From Clostridia bacterium (GTDB taxonomy: Bacteria > Bacillota > Clostridia > Oscillospirales > CAG-272), in assembly GCA_017461825.1 (NCBI GenBank), contig JAFTXB010000207.1, positions 1-35,429 of the forward strand: a DNA stretch of 35,429 nt, given 5' to 3'. Below the pieces are notes generated by a model. It was not told the origin of the DNA and did not search any database. It saw nothing but the letters and a program-made list of their open reading frames with translations. Positions 1-8,770 of the stretch are shown here, in pieces; position 1 is the stretch's first letter; every line of letters starts with the position of its first letter. A program made the position numbers and the translations under genes.

Positions 1-2
1 GG

Positions 3-143
3 CTGTTTGCAAACTCTGTCAAGGGTGCGCAGGCGAGCGCGGTCATCTATTCTCTTGCCGCCACAGCTATGGCAAACGGATTGAATGTGGAACAGTATTT
101 TACCGACGTCCTTTCCTCAAATGAGCACCGTCTTCCGTGGTAA
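3..143 (+). CDS. IS66 family transposase, C-terminal end (partial)
   Basis: The window opens inside a reading frame that runs 46 codons to a TAA stop. The visible residues include LFANSVKGAQASAVIYSLA and later TAMANGLN, followed by an aromatic pair and a short charged tail. This matches the well-known C-terminal part of IS66-type TnpC transposases, in which L-F-x-N-x-x-K-G-A-x-A-S-A-x-x-Y-S-x-x-x-T-A-x-x-N-G-L is strongly conserved. IS66 transposases normally exceed 400 residues, so only the last tenth is inside the window; whether the gene is intact cannot be judged. A rho-independent terminator lies about 150 bases downstream. No right-end inverted repeat of the element could be assigned confidently. 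Confidence 0.8.
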   Translation: MFANSVKGAQASAVIYSLAATAMANGLNVEQYFTDVLSSNEHRLPW

Positions 144-175
144 GACGAATGTGTTTCGAGACGATATACGGTGAG

Positions 176-280
176 ACATATATAGCAGATAAACTATATA
201 CAGCAATAACCCATATATAGCTGCTAAATCATATATGGCAAATAAACCATATGTGGCAAAAAACTATATAGCAGTTTTGC
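176..280. repeat. Degenerate tandem repeat, about 18-bp units
   Basis: Five to six imperfect units of about 16-20 bp follow each other, with a rough consensus CATATATRGCAAATAAAC. Examples begin near 176, 193, 212, 230, 248 and 265. The block is AT-rich, does not code in any frame and lies between the transposase end and a terminator. It resembles AT-rich minisatellites seen near mobile elements, but no named family is recognised. Confidence 0.6.
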
Positions 281-292
281 TTATAAATTTGA

Positions 293-321
293 GACCGCTC
301 CGATTTCGGGGCGGTCTTTTT
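293..321 (+). terminator. Rho-independent terminator after the IS66 gene
   Basis: Nine-base arms GACCGCTCC (293-301) and GGGGCGGTC (308-316) pair with one G-U and are followed by TTTTT. This is a textbook intrinsic terminator on the plus strand. Confidence 0.85.
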
Positions 322-445
322 GGGGCTGTATACGCAGGATTATTTGGGGGTTACATTATAATCAAAAGTCATACATATTTGAAATTAATTGGATACAAAT
401 CACAATAACAACCAGGTTGTTGGCTTTTATGGGACAACTCGGCTG
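322..445. other. Intergenic region with a small palindrome
   Basis: No gene is seen here. AACAACC and GGTTGTT (407-421) form a perfect inverted repeat around one base, shortly after the stop codon of the minus-strand AraC gene. It could end that transcript or be a binding site, but it lacks a clear U tract. Nothing else was recognised. Confidence 0.35.
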
Positions 446-1240
446 TTATGAATTAGCGAAGCATTTTTTATTTCTGTATTCAGATGGAGTCATATCGAAT
501 CGTTGTTTAAATCGACGGACAAAATTTGTGTAATCCCCAAAGCCGGCCCGTAAGAATATTTCGTTGATAGGAAGTGTGGAAAAGGTCAGCAAATTTTGTG
601 CGTGCGAAAACCGAATATTATCCAAATAAGTTTTGAAATGAATTCCTGTCTGCTGGTAAAATAACTCTGAAAAATAAGCACTGGAATATCCAAAGTGTTC
701 TGCCAAACTTTCCAAAGTGAGCTTTTCGCGAAAATGCTCCATCATATATATCATGGCGTTTTGCACAAGTGGTAAGGATGGGGGATTTTTGAAGGCTGTT
801 AACAAGTTCAATTTGTGTAAAATGCATTGCAATAAGAGTATGGCATATCGAGGCTCATCAATGTAAAATGCAAGCAATTCCTCAAGTAAAGGGCACAGTA
901 GCTTTGCTTGTTCCTCGTTCAGATAAAACGCAGGAGAGCAAGCGGGATCTTGGTTTGGAAATGTAAAAAAGTCACCGTCACACTCACATTGAAACATGAC
1001 AGTAATCACTTCGGCGCAATCGGTTTCAATTGAATGAACGCTTGCAGGTGACAAGAGAAACAGTGAGTTCGCAACAATTGGATATTCTTTTTTGTCTATG
1101 ATGTGGATTCCTTTGCCATGAACAAAAAACTCAATTTCAAAAAAGTCATGTCCATGTGCCGCAATACGATGCAGCAATTTTTTGTTTGCTACGGAAATGA
1201 AATGATTGGGGATATAATCGGGTTTTTTGTAAATATTCAT
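446..1240 (-). CDS. AraC family transcriptional regulator, divergent from the alpha-mannosidase
   Basis: A 264-residue protein. The N-terminal part carries a cupin-like effector domain (motif HGHDFFEIEFFVHGKG near residues 29-44). The C-terminal 100 residues are an AraC-type double helix-turn-helix: LTLESLAEHFGYSSAYFSEL, then GIHFKTYLDNIRF, then AGFGDYTNFVRRFKQRFDMTP. The frame could be extended upstream to 1345, but that would overlap the promoter and start of the divergent gene. The ATG at 1240 has a good ribosome-binding site (GAGAAAGG) and begins the conserved region, so it is preferred. Divergent placement suggests it controls the GH38 mannosidase in response to a sugar (inference). A perfect 15-bp palindrome sits over its own ribosome-binding site. 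Confidence 0.88.
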   Translation of the reverse strand: MNIYKKPDYIPNHFISVANKKLLHRIAAHGHDFFEIEFFVHGKGIHIIDKKEYPIVANSLFLLSPASVHSIETDCAEVITVMFQCECDGDFFTFPNQDPACSPAFYLNEEQAKLLCPLLEELLAFYIDEPRYAILLLQCILHKLNLLTAFKNPPSLPLVQNAMIYMMEHFREKLTLESLAEHFGYSSAYFSELFYQQTGIHFKTYLDNIRFSHAQNLLTFSTLPINEIFLRAGFGDYTNFVRRFKQRFDMTPSEYRNKKCFANS

Positions 1241-1255
1241 GAAAGGAATCCTTTC
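1241..1255. promoter_or_regulatory. Perfect palindrome over the AraC ribosome-binding site
   Basis: GAAAGGA-A-TCCTTTC reads identically on both strands around one central base and lies directly before the minus-strand start codon at 1240. It covers the purine-rich ribosome-binding site, so it could be an operator or an mRNA hairpin that limits translation. Function is inferred. Confidence 0.45.
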
Positions 1256-1310
1256 TCGACAAGATTTGTTTAAAACCGAAAAAAAACAATATTTTTCCGT
1301 AAAAATACTA

Positions 1311-1339
1311 TTTTCATATGAGATCGAACGTGATATAAT
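1311..1339 (+). promoter_or_regulatory. Promoter of the alpha-mannosidase gene
   Basis: A -10 box TATAAT (1334-1339) lies 17 bases after TTTTCA (1311-1316). The -35 is weak, as expected for an activator-dependent promoter beside an AraC regulator. It lies 41 bases before the chosen start codon. Confidence 0.55.
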
Positions 1340-1379
1340 GGACACTGCATATTTTTATGAAATAAAGGAGATTCAAAAA

Positions 1380-4300
1380 ATGCAAGCACAAAGTATGTAT
1401 CGTAAAGTAACGTCATATCTTACTGCGTTGAAAAAAAAAGCGCGCAGACCGTTGGGGATGATTGAAAGTATTGGCATTTTACCCTGTGACTATAAAACTT
1501 CAAACGATTTGCCTGATGCATCTCTTTTTATGCCTTATCAAAAGGAACAGTTGTGGGGGTGTGGTGTTGATACACATTCATGGTTTCTGTTGCACACGCC
1601 GGCGCACAAAGAACTTGGCGATAAACAACTGCTTTTGCAGGTTTATACCGATCACAACGGTTGGGATCCCAATAACCCGCAATTTCTTGTATATGTAGAT
1701 GGTGAAATGCTACAAGGATTGGATACCAACCACCGTGAGATTTTGCTCGATCCAAAACATACACACGAAATATATTTGTATGCATATACAGGTGCTCAGG
1801 TCAAGCAATCACACTTTTATGCTGAATTGTTTGCATTTGACAACTTGGTGGAAAAGCTGTATTACGATATTAAAGTTCCGTATGACAGTTTAAGTCATTT
1901 AGAGATATATAGCAACGAATATCAAAATATTTTGGCACACTTGGATAGTGCATTGAACAAATTGGAAATGCTGGAATACGAATCCGAAACGCCAAATTTT
2001 ATGACATCAATTCAGGAAGCATCTAAGTACATGGATGAGGTGTTTTACGGAGAGTTTTGCGGACAACTTCCTCATGCGCCAAAAACGATTTGTATTGGAC
2101 ACACGCATATTGATTGTGCATGGCTTTGGACACTCAAGCAAACTCGTGAAAAAGTCCAGCGTTCTTTTTCCAGCGTTGTGGAACTGATGTCACGCTATCC
2201 CGAATATCGTTTTATGTCTTCGCAGGCATTGCTTTATCAGTATCTAAAGGAAGAAGCTCCCAAACTTTACGAAAGAGTTAAGCAATTGATTCGGGATGGT
2301 CGTTGGGAATGCGAGGGAGGTATGTGGGTAGAAGCTGATTGCAATCTTCCCTCTGGTGAGAGTCTTGTTCGTCAAGTGCTTTACGGCAAACGTTTTTTCA
2401 AGGAGGAGTTCGATGTAGAAAACCGCGTACTTTGGCTTCCCGATGTTTTTGGATATTCTGCCGCATTACCGCAGATCCTTCGCAAGAGCGGTATTGAGTG
2501 GTTTGTAACATCCAAGATCAGTTGGAACGATTGTAACAAGATGCCCTACGATACTTTTGATTGGCAGGGGATTGATGGCTCGCGCATTCACAGTTATTTT
2601 ATGACTGCACAGGATAAGGTACTCCACAAAGAGCCGAAAAATGTTACCTACTATGTCGCACACACTACGCCTGCAATGGTGGCAGGAACGATTGAGCGCT
2701 ATCAGCAAAAGAATTTGAACAATGAAGCACTCTTGACTTTTGGATTTGGAGATGGCGGCGGTGGCCCTACGGTCGAGCATTTGGAAATGCAACGAAGATT
2801 GTCTTATGGAATTCCCGGTACGCCCAAAACAGAGATTGATTTTGCCGGGAACTTTCTTTCGCGTCTGTCTAAAAAGATCGAAAATAATCCTCGACTTCCT
2901 ATTTGGCGTGGAGAATTGTATTTGGAGTTCCATCGAGGAACCTATACTTCTGTATTCAAAAATAAAAAGAACAATCGCATGAGCGAATTCTTATATCAAA
3001 ACAGTGAGTGGGCATCGACAATCGCAAAATTGCTTTGCAACCAACCTTTCCCCAAGACAGAGTTGCATCGTGGTTGGAAAATGATCTTAACCAACCAATT
3101 CCATGATATTATTCCCGGTTCTTCTATAGGCCCCGTATACGATCAATGCGATATTGACTATTGCATTATCAAGGAGATAGGCGAGAAGTGTTTAACCAAC
3201 GCGAAAAAGGCAATTTCCGACGGTATTTCCAAAGATTGTGGCTATGTGATATTTAATCCGAATGGAACAGTTGGGAATGGTTTGATTGATCTAGACGGGA
3301 CTTGTGCGTATGTCGAAAATATTCCCACAAAAGGATATGCCTGCGTAAAGTCTCCGAAAACCGAAAATTCCATTCTCATTGGAAAAAATACATTAGAGAA
3401 CACCTATTTCCGTCTTCACTTTGACGAAGATATGCTACTAACATCAATCTATGACAAGCGATCTGACCGTGAGGTCTTGGCAAACGGAGCACGTGGAAAT
3501 GAACTGCGGATTTATGCAGATTATCCGGACCGATTTGATGCGTGGGAATGGCAAGAGTTTTCATCCGAAGGTCCTTACCGTGTATTGACAGATGTACAAA
3601 GTTGTACACCGGTGCAAAACGGTGTTCGTGCAGGATTTTGCGTTTTTCGCAGACACATGGAATCTACCGTTAAGCAAACGATTTGGCTATATGACGATAT
3701 TGATCGCATCGATTTCGAAACCGATGTGGATTGGCATCAAAACCATCAAATGCTTAAGGCTGCATTTCCTGTGGACATCAATTCTGACCGAGCTACCTTT
3801 GAGATTCAGTATGGAAGTATCGAGCGTCCCACACATAAAAATACTTCTTGGGATGCTATGAAGTTCGAGACCTGTGCACACAAATTTGTTGATTTTTCGG
3901 AAGGCGGTTATGGTGTGAGCCTGCTCAATGATTGCAAATATGGTCACGATATACATGGAAATGAAATGGTGATCTCACTCATAAAATCTCCCACCTACCC
4001 CGATCCAAATGCGGATCAAGGACATATGAGCTGCACCTATTCGCTTGTCCCTCATGCAGGTGCGGTCGATCTTGCAAGAATTTCCTCAATGGCGTATGCC
4101 TTGAATAATCCAATGCAAGTCATGCCCGCAAACGGGAAAAGATCGGTTTTGCCGGAGCGTTTTTCTGTGATCGAATCAAACAAACCGAACATCATTTGCG
4201 AAGTTGTAAAAGAGAGCGAGGACGGTGAGGATACTATCTTGCGTTTATATGAAAACAGCAACACCAAAACAAAAGCTACACTTTCTTTTGGCTTTCATGT

Positions 4301-4424
4301 TGCAAGCGTTTCGCTTTGTGATCTGATAGAAAAGGAGATACAAGAGATATTACTTGAAGGTAGTCAAATCACATTGGAATTTGGTCCGTTTGAGATACAC
4401 ACCTTAAAAATAAAAACGAAATAA
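1380..4424 (+). CDS. GH38 alpha-mannosidase
   Basis: A 1014-residue glycoside hydrolase of family 38, a retaining alpha-mannosidase that removes mannose from oligosaccharides such as N-glycan fragments. The family zinc-site motif GHTHIDCAWLW begins at residue 240, with H241, H243 and D245. WLPDVFGYSAALPQIL follows at about 352, and D355 is the expected nucleophile. The C-terminal half has the family's typical block, including DKRSDREVLANGARGNELR and YADYPDRFDAWEW. Length agrees with the family (about 1000 residues). No signal peptide is visible, so it is probably cytoplasmic and acts on imported oligosaccharides. The start at 1380 has AAGGAG nine bases upstream; an upstream extension to 1239 would read through the promoter and is rejected. 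A terminator follows nine bases after the stop. Confidence 0.93.
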   Translation: MQAQSMYRKVTSYLTALKKKARRPLGMIESIGILPCDYKTSNDLPDASLFMPYQKEQLWGCGVDTHSWFLLHTPAHKELGDKQLLLQVYTDHNGWDPNNPQFLVYVDGEMLQGLDTNHREILLDPKHTHEIYLYAYTGAQVKQSHFYAELFAFDNLVEKLYYDIKVPYDSLSHLEIYSNEYQNILAHLDSALNKLEMLEYESETPNFMTSIQEASKYMDEVFYGEFCGQLPHAPKTICIGHTHIDCAWLWTLKQTREKVQRSFSSVVELMSRYPEYRFMSSQALLYQYLKEEAPKLYERVKQLIRDGRWECEGGMWVEADCNLPSGESLVRQVLYGKRFFKEEFDVENRVLWLPDVFGYSAALPQILRKSGIEWFVTSKISWNDCNKMPYDTFDWQGIDGSRIHSYFMTAQDKVLHKEPKNVTYYVAHTTPAMVAGTIERYQQKNLNNEALLTFGFGDGGGGPTVEHLEMQRRLSYGIPGTPKTEIDFAGNFLSRLSKKIENNPRLPIWRGELYLEFHRGTYTSVFKNKKNNRMSEFLYQNSEWASTIAKLLCNQPFPKTELHRGWKMILTNQFHDIIPGSSIGPVYDQCDIDYCIIKEIGEKCLTNAKKAISDGISKDCGYVIFNPNGTVGNGLIDLDGTCAYVENIPTKGYACVKSPKTENSILIGKNTLENTYFRLHFDEDMLLTSIYDKRSDREVLANGARGNELRIYADYPDRFDAWEWQEFSSEGPYRVLTDVQSCTPVQNGVRAGFCVFRRHMESTVKQTIWLYDDIDRIDFETDVDWHQNHQMLKAAFPVDINSDRATFEIQYGSIERPTHKNTSWDAMKFETCAHKFVDFSEGGYGVSLLNDCKYGHDIHGNEMVISLIKSPTYPDPNADQGHMSCTYSLVPHAGAVDLARISSMAYALNNPMQVMPANGKRSVLPERFSVIESNKPNIICEVVKESEDGEDTILRLYENSNTKTKATLSFGFHVASVSLCDLIEKEIQEILLEGSQITLEFGPFEIHTLKIKTK

Positions 4425-4432
4425 TACTTATT

Positions 4433-4467
4433 GAGAGGAACCGCTTCGGTGGTTCCTCTCTTCATTT
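4433..4467 (+). terminator. Terminator after the alpha-mannosidase gene
   Basis: Ten-base perfect arms GAGAGGAACC (4433-4442) and GGTTCCTCTC (4451-4460) are followed by TTCATTT. The hairpin lies between two convergent genes and may work in both directions. Confidence 0.75.
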
Positions 4468-5387
4468 CAAGTGCTATTTTTGGTTTCTGTATTTTGTTTT
4501 TGGTCTCTGGAATAGGTTCTGTATTTATCGGGTGTCATGCCGATTTTTTTACGAAAACAGTTGTTGAAGTGATTGTAGTTTTGAAAACCGCAATCCGAGG
4601 AAACTTTATGCAAGGTTTTGTCTGAATATTGCAATTGAATTTTCGCTTGTTCAATTCTGGTTTCCATCAGTTTTTGAACAAAAGGCATACCGAACTCGCG
4701 AACGAAGAGTCTTGATGTTTGTCTGGAAGATATATTCATAGCATCCGCAAAATCTTGTAGTTTTAGCGGTTCCATGTAATGATAGCGTAACAATCGGTCA
4801 ATTTGTTCACGCCAAAACAAATTGTGTTTCAAATCGTCTGCCGAGAATAATGAAGGGCTTTTTTGGTCGGAAAGTCGTAAAAACTGAATAAATAGCATAG
4901 TACATAAGGCCTTCAAAAATACAAAGTTTCCGTATTGTTGGGTAAGAATTTCATTTTTTATTTGTTCCCATGTAACTAGGCTTTTCAATTCCGTATCTTT
5001 TACGATACGAATTGTTTTTAAAATTTCTAAAATATTTGTATAAGCATTTTTTTGCACTACGGTTGCTTGGTTGTTTGGTTTTTTCAAAGAAAAGCGAATG
5101 CTGTAAATGCAAAGCGCATTTGTAACGGATTGCTCTAATTGGTAGTGCATTTCATGAGGATGAATTAATATCCAATCTCCGGTTTCAAGATCTATTTTTT
5201 TATCATTAATAATTTGATTTCCACTTCCGGAAGCGACAAAGCGAAGTTCATAAGACTTTCCATGATTATGTGGAACGCTAATGCATTCTTCACCACAACT
5301 GTAAAGTTTCTCATTCAAATAGAAGTAAGTGTTGATGTTCCCGATCTGAACAGGTGTTTCAATAGAGATTATTCGAGGTAAAGACAT
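4467..5387 (-). CDS. AraC family transcriptional regulator, divergent from the sialidase-fold cluster
   Basis: A 306-residue protein. The N-terminal half has a cupin-like sensing domain (VPHNHGKSYELRFVASGSG near residue 38, then DWILIHPHEMHYQ). The C-terminal 100 residues form the AraC DNA-binding domain, with LKLQDFADAMNISSRQTSRL and a second helix-turn-helix around CGFQNYNHFNNCFRKKIGMT. The start ATG is preceded by a long purine run, GGGGGGA on the coding strand. A TATAAT box lies on the minus strand at 5421-5426 without a convincing -35. It reads divergently from the sialidase-fold/NanA-like cluster, so it is the likely local regulator (inference). It is distinct in sequence from the regulator at 446-1240. 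Confidence 0.88.
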   Translation of the reverse strand: MSLPRIISIETPVQIGNINTYFYLNEKLYSCGEECISVPHNHGKSYELRFVASGSGNQIINDKKIDLETGDWILIHPHEMHYQLEQSVTNALCIYSIRFSLKKPNNQATVVQKNAYTNILEILKTIRIVKDTELKSLVTWEQIKNEILTQQYGNFVFLKALCTMLFIQFLRLSDQKSPSLFSADDLKHNLFWREQIDRLLRYHYMEPLKLQDFADAMNISSRQTSRLFVREFGMPFVQKLMETRIEQAKIQLQYSDKTLHKVSSDCGFQNYNHFNNCFRKKIGMTPDKYRTYSRDQKQNTETKNST

Positions 5388-5516
5388 AATACATTCCCCC
5401 CCTTATATAGTAATTATGCAATTATATGATACCATTTTTTTTGTAAAAAAACAAGTCTATTTTGCTAAAAAAAAGTTAATAAGACAGGTCGCACAAAAAG
5501 AGGGCGTTAAATTTAA

Positions 5517-5545
5517 TTGACACAGATGTTTTTTTCTTGTATAAT
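5517..5545 (+). promoter_or_regulatory. Consensus promoter of the sialidase-fold cluster
   Basis: TTGACA (5517-5522), a 17-base spacer and TATAAT (5540-5545) form a perfect sigma-A-type promoter. Transcription from about 5552 would give a leader of roughly 120 bases before the start at 5676. The leader contains a hairpin, TGTTTCAACCAA (5593-5604) with TTGGTGAAACA (5611-5621). Confidence 0.85.
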
Positions 5546-5675
5546 AAAACTCAACTCACAGAATCAACCAAAACGATCCCCCAAAAATTGGATGTTTCAA
5601 CCAAAAATGATTGGTGAAACAAAAAAATCACTTAACAAATTATTGTTTCAAAAAAGTCAAAGAAGGGCTGAGAAA

Positions 5676-7445
5676 ATGAAAAAAAAGATGCGAGTTTTAT
5701 TTCGCGCTATTTGTATCTTGTTGACATTTATACTACTTTTTACCTCTTGTAACAAAGGTCGTGGTGACTTGGAAGGAACGACAGATGAAACACCGGATGC
5801 TGACGGCGGTTTGCCGGAGGTGTTTCCCTATACGCTTTCGGATTTTCAAATTGTTCGCCCTGATATGCCGACTGTTACCGTAAAGGAATCTGCATTACGC
5901 TTGAATCGCACAATTAAGGAAAAGCTTGGAAGGCCACTTTCAATTCGAACCGATTTTGACAAATCAGATGAAAAAGTGTGCGAAATTCTTGTTGGTGTTA
6001 CTACACGGTCTGCCAGCCAAGAGATATTAGCAACCATATCCAACGGAGAGTATATAATCCAAACGGTACGGTCAGAGGATGGTGTTAAGATCGTACTGTT
6101 AGGTGCTACCGATATGCTAATCGATAAGGCTGTTTCCGAATTTGAAGCGATGATTAAAAATGATACCGTTGAGGTTGATGGGCAAATCAAACGCTTTTCG
6201 GTAAAGGTCAATCTTCCGACACTTTTTAAAAACTATACGTTAAAAATCAGTGATCCTATTTTAGTGGCAAAAGGTGCTCCGCTTTCACAAATTGGCTACG
6301 GACCATATCAATTTCCAAGATTATATTGGGCACAGGATGGTTCCATTTATGCAAAATGGGGTATGAGCAATGATAAAATTGTTGATACCGAGTATTTACA
6401 AGGGCAAAGTACAGCTGTTTCATCGGACGGTGGTCTAATTTGGCGTTCGGGAACCGACGGCGATGAGATTGCCTACACGCGTAGTCTTATGCAAAACGGA
6501 AAATATTTTGTAGGATTTAAGGGAAACGGAACACAAAACGTTACTTATTTAAGTCAGTATCTCCCCCTTTATACAGCTAATGATCCATCTTATTCTTCGG
6601 TTGAGTATTATTCGGTTGCAACTTTAAAAGAATATGATGATACCATTTTGTGTGAAGAATATGATCCCAAAACAGGAACCAAAACCACCTTTGAAACCAA
6701 GGTCAATTGGCCACACGCTGTTGTTGCCGTTTATAATAAGACGGGTCTATCGCCTCTTTCCAGTACCCTTTCAGTTCAAAACGGAGTTGGAGATTTGGCA
6801 ACAGAGGATGCATTGTATTTTTGCACTTATGCGCGTGGACTGGATCCTAAAACAGGTGAAGTTACACGACACAGTAAATATTTTAGCGTGTATGTCTTTA
6901 AGTCTATCGATAATGCCCGCACGTGGGATTGTATTTCCTATATTCCGATTGATTCGGATGTCATGGGAGATATTTCGGGAATCGAAGGTTTGTTTGACGG
7001 ATTTTGTGAGCCACATATGGAGCAAATGCCTGATGGTTCTTTTCTGATGCTTATACGATCGGGACATAATCATCCTTCTTATCTTGTCCGTTCTACCGAC
7101 GGCGGTATGACTTGGAGCAAACCTGAAAAATATGATGATCTTGGTGTGTTTCCACAAATTTTGACTACACCAACAGGCGTGACATTGGCTTCTTACGGTC
7201 GTCCCGGTTTGTTTTTACGTTCTACCAATGATCCATCAGGGCTTATATGGAACGATCCTGTTGAGCTCGAGTTGAGCCAATTCGGTGGAGAGGTCAAAAC
7301 CTGTGGTTACACTAATTTTCTGCTATTGAATGCGACAACTGTACTGATGATCTATTCGGATTATAATTACAGCGTCAGCGGAAAAAGAACCGATGTGGCA
7401 AAATGCATCATGGTACGCATTATCACAATTGAACCGACAACTTAA
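5676..7445 (+). CDS. Sialidase-fold (BNR/Asp-box) lipoprotein
   Basis: A 589-residue lipoprotein. The signal peptide starts MKKKMRVLFRAICILLTFIL and ends in lipobox FTSC, with C25 as the lipidated residue. Residues about 60-180 form an alpha/beta domain (EILVGVTTRSASQE, then EDGVKIVLLGATDMLIDKAV), like the small domain that precedes catalytic domains in several glycoside hydrolases. The rest resembles a sialidase-type beta-propeller. FCEPHMEQMPDGSFLMLIRSG places E445 and R461 where sialidases carry a Glu and an Arg, and the Asp-box STDGGMTW lies at 473-480. YGRPGLFLRST may hold another Arg. The usual N-terminal Arg-Ile-Pro motif is replaced by FPRL, so sialidase activity is not certain. Start 5676 has AGAAGGG upstream, and an earlier in-frame ATG lies inside the promoter. 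Confidence 0.8.
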   Translation: MKKKMRVLFRAICILLTFILLFTSCNKGRGDLEGTTDETPDADGGLPEVFPYTLSDFQIVRPDMPTVTVKESALRLNRTIKEKLGRPLSIRTDFDKSDEKVCEILVGVTTRSASQEILATISNGEYIIQTVRSEDGVKIVLLGATDMLIDKAVSEFEAMIKNDTVEVDGQIKRFSVKVNLPTLFKNYTLKISDPILVAKGAPLSQIGYGPYQFPRLYWAQDGSIYAKWGMSNDKIVDTEYLQGQSTAVSSDGGLIWRSGTDGDEIAYTRSLMQNGKYFVGFKGNGTQNVTYLSQYLPLYTANDPSYSSVEYYSVATLKEYDDTILCEEYDPKTGTKTTFETKVNWPHAVVAVYNKTGLSPLSSTLSVQNGVGDLATEDALYFCTYARGLDPKTGEVTRHSKYFSVYVFKSIDNARTWDCISYIPIDSDVMGDISGIEGLFDGFCEPHMEQMPDGSFLMLIRSGHNHPSYLVRSTDGGMTWSKPEKYDDLGVFPQILTTPTGVTLASYGRPGLFLRSTNDPSGLIWNDPVELELSQFGGEVKTCGYTNFLLLNATTVLMIYSDYNYSVSGKRTDVAKCIMVRIITIEPTT

Positions 7446-7490
7446 TATCAATAAGTTTTTTAGGCAGATTTAGAGAAGGGAGTTTTCAAA

Positions 7491-8711
7491 ATGATAAAGA
7501 GAAAATTTCACTTGGATCTGGGGGAGCCTACAATTGTGGTGCGCGGGCAGCAATGTAATCACGGCCCGTGGCAATTTCCCAAGTTGGCTCGTACAAAGAA
7601 TGGCTCGATTTATATCAAGTGGAGCATGGGAACTGACCGCGTAGAGGGAGGAGGCGATCTTCTCGGACAATCGCAGGCGATTTCAGATGACAGGGGCAAG
7701 ACATGGAAACTCATGCCACCCGACGATTCGGTGGCATATGACACTATGATGCCAAATGGCAAAGCGTTTGCTTATTTTTTGGGAAAAGCAGCACATGAGG
7801 TCAACTATGATCTCAAACAATATACGGTTGCCTGTGATGGGCGTGAAAATACAAGCGTATATTTTGCCGATGATATCAAGGAGCTTGACCGTACAACAAT
7901 AGCGGTTGAGTACGATACGAAAACGGGTGAGCTAAATCAATTTCCCGTTAAAATCAATTGGCCCAATATGGCATTGACTGTTTATCACCGTGACTATGGA
8001 GATATTGTTTACCCTCCGTGCCAAATGATGGCAATCAGCAACGGAGAAGGACAACTTGTCTTGGATGATGGTTTGTACTTTTGCACCTATTCAAGGGGAT
8101 TTGATTTTAAGACAGGAAAGATCACTAAACACAGCGGTCGTTATTCGGTTTATGTGTTTCGTTCTATCGACAGCGCTCGGACATGGGATATTGTTTCACA
8201 AGTCTTGGTAGACGATGACACCTATCGAACTCGCGAAAATGATCCTATTGACAGTGAAGGGTTATGTGAACCAAAAATGCGGAAAATGTTGGACGGCTCG
8301 GTAGTGATGATCATGCGGTCGGGCTTAAACTATCCCACTTGGCTGGTGCGTTCTACCGATAATTGCAAAACATGGAGCAAACCTGTCGAGTTTGATGATA
8401 TCGGCGTGTTTCCGCAAATGGTTTGTTTGGATTGCGGTGTTACGGTTGCAACCTATGGACGCCCCGAAATGCGTATTCGCGCTACTGCAGATCCGCAAGG
8501 ACTGAAATGGGAGCCACCGATCAAAATGGAGTTGAACCCGGCTGGAAAGAACAGACCTTGGTGGTGGCAATCCTGCTTTAATACTTCATTATTGGCATTG
8601 GATGGAAATTCCGTGTTGATGGCGTATAGCGATTTTAATGTTCCCAATGAAGAAGGCGAGCCAACAAAATCGATCATGGTTCGCAACATTACGGTCGTTT
8701 TTGACGAGTGA
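7491..8711 (+). CDS. Sialidase-fold (BNR/Asp-box) protein without signal peptide
   Basis: A 406-residue paralogue of the propeller part of the preceding lipoprotein. The same blocks occur in the same order: GPWQFPKLARTKNGSIYIKW, YFCTYSRGFD, LCEPKMRKMLDGSVVMIMRSG, Asp-box STDNCKTW, and FPQMVCLDCGVTVATYGRP. It begins directly with the propeller and has neither a signal peptide nor a membrane segment, so it is predicted to be cytoplasmic. The position of the sialidase Arg-Ile-Pro motif reads FPKL, lacking the Arg. The start has AAGGGAG eight bases upstream. It lies 45 bases after its neighbour and is almost certainly co-transcribed. A role in releasing or modifying a sugar from imported glycans is inferred; the substrate is unknown. 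Confidence 0.75.
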   Translation: MIKRKFHLDLGEPTIVVRGQQCNHGPWQFPKLARTKNGSIYIKWSMGTDRVEGGGDLLGQSQAISDDRGKTWKLMPPDDSVAYDTMMPNGKAFAYFLGKAAHEVNYDLKQYTVACDGRENTSVYFADDIKELDRTTIAVEYDTKTGELNQFPVKINWPNMALTVYHRDYGDIVYPPCQMMAISNGEGQLVLDDGLYFCTYSRGFDFKTGKITKHSGRYSVYVFRSIDSARTWDIVSQVLVDDDTYRTRENDPIDSEGLCEPKMRKMLDGSVVMIMRSGLNYPTWLVRSTDNCKTWSKPVEFDDIGVFPQMVCLDCGVTVATYGRPEMRIRATADPQGLKWEPPIKMELNPAGKNRPWWWQSCFNTSLLALDGNSVLMAYSDFNVPNEEGEPTKSIMVRNITVVFDE

Positions 8712-8728
8712 CCGTTCTCACACTTTTG

Positions 8729-8742
8729 GAATCAATTGATTC
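8729..8742. promoter_or_regulatory. 14-bp perfect palindrome between two genes
   Basis: GAATCAATTGATTC is fully self-complementary and sits between the second sialidase-fold gene and the solute-binding lipoprotein. It may be an internal operator or an mRNA hairpin. No promoter boxes were recognised around it. Confidence 0.35.
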
Positions 8743-8770
8743 AAGATAAATTTTTGAATGGAGGAAAAAG

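Noticed and set aside
4431..4625. Small plus-strand frame after the mannosidase
   Set aside because: It starts inside a terminator and lies opposite the 3' end of the AraC gene; no ribosome-binding site.
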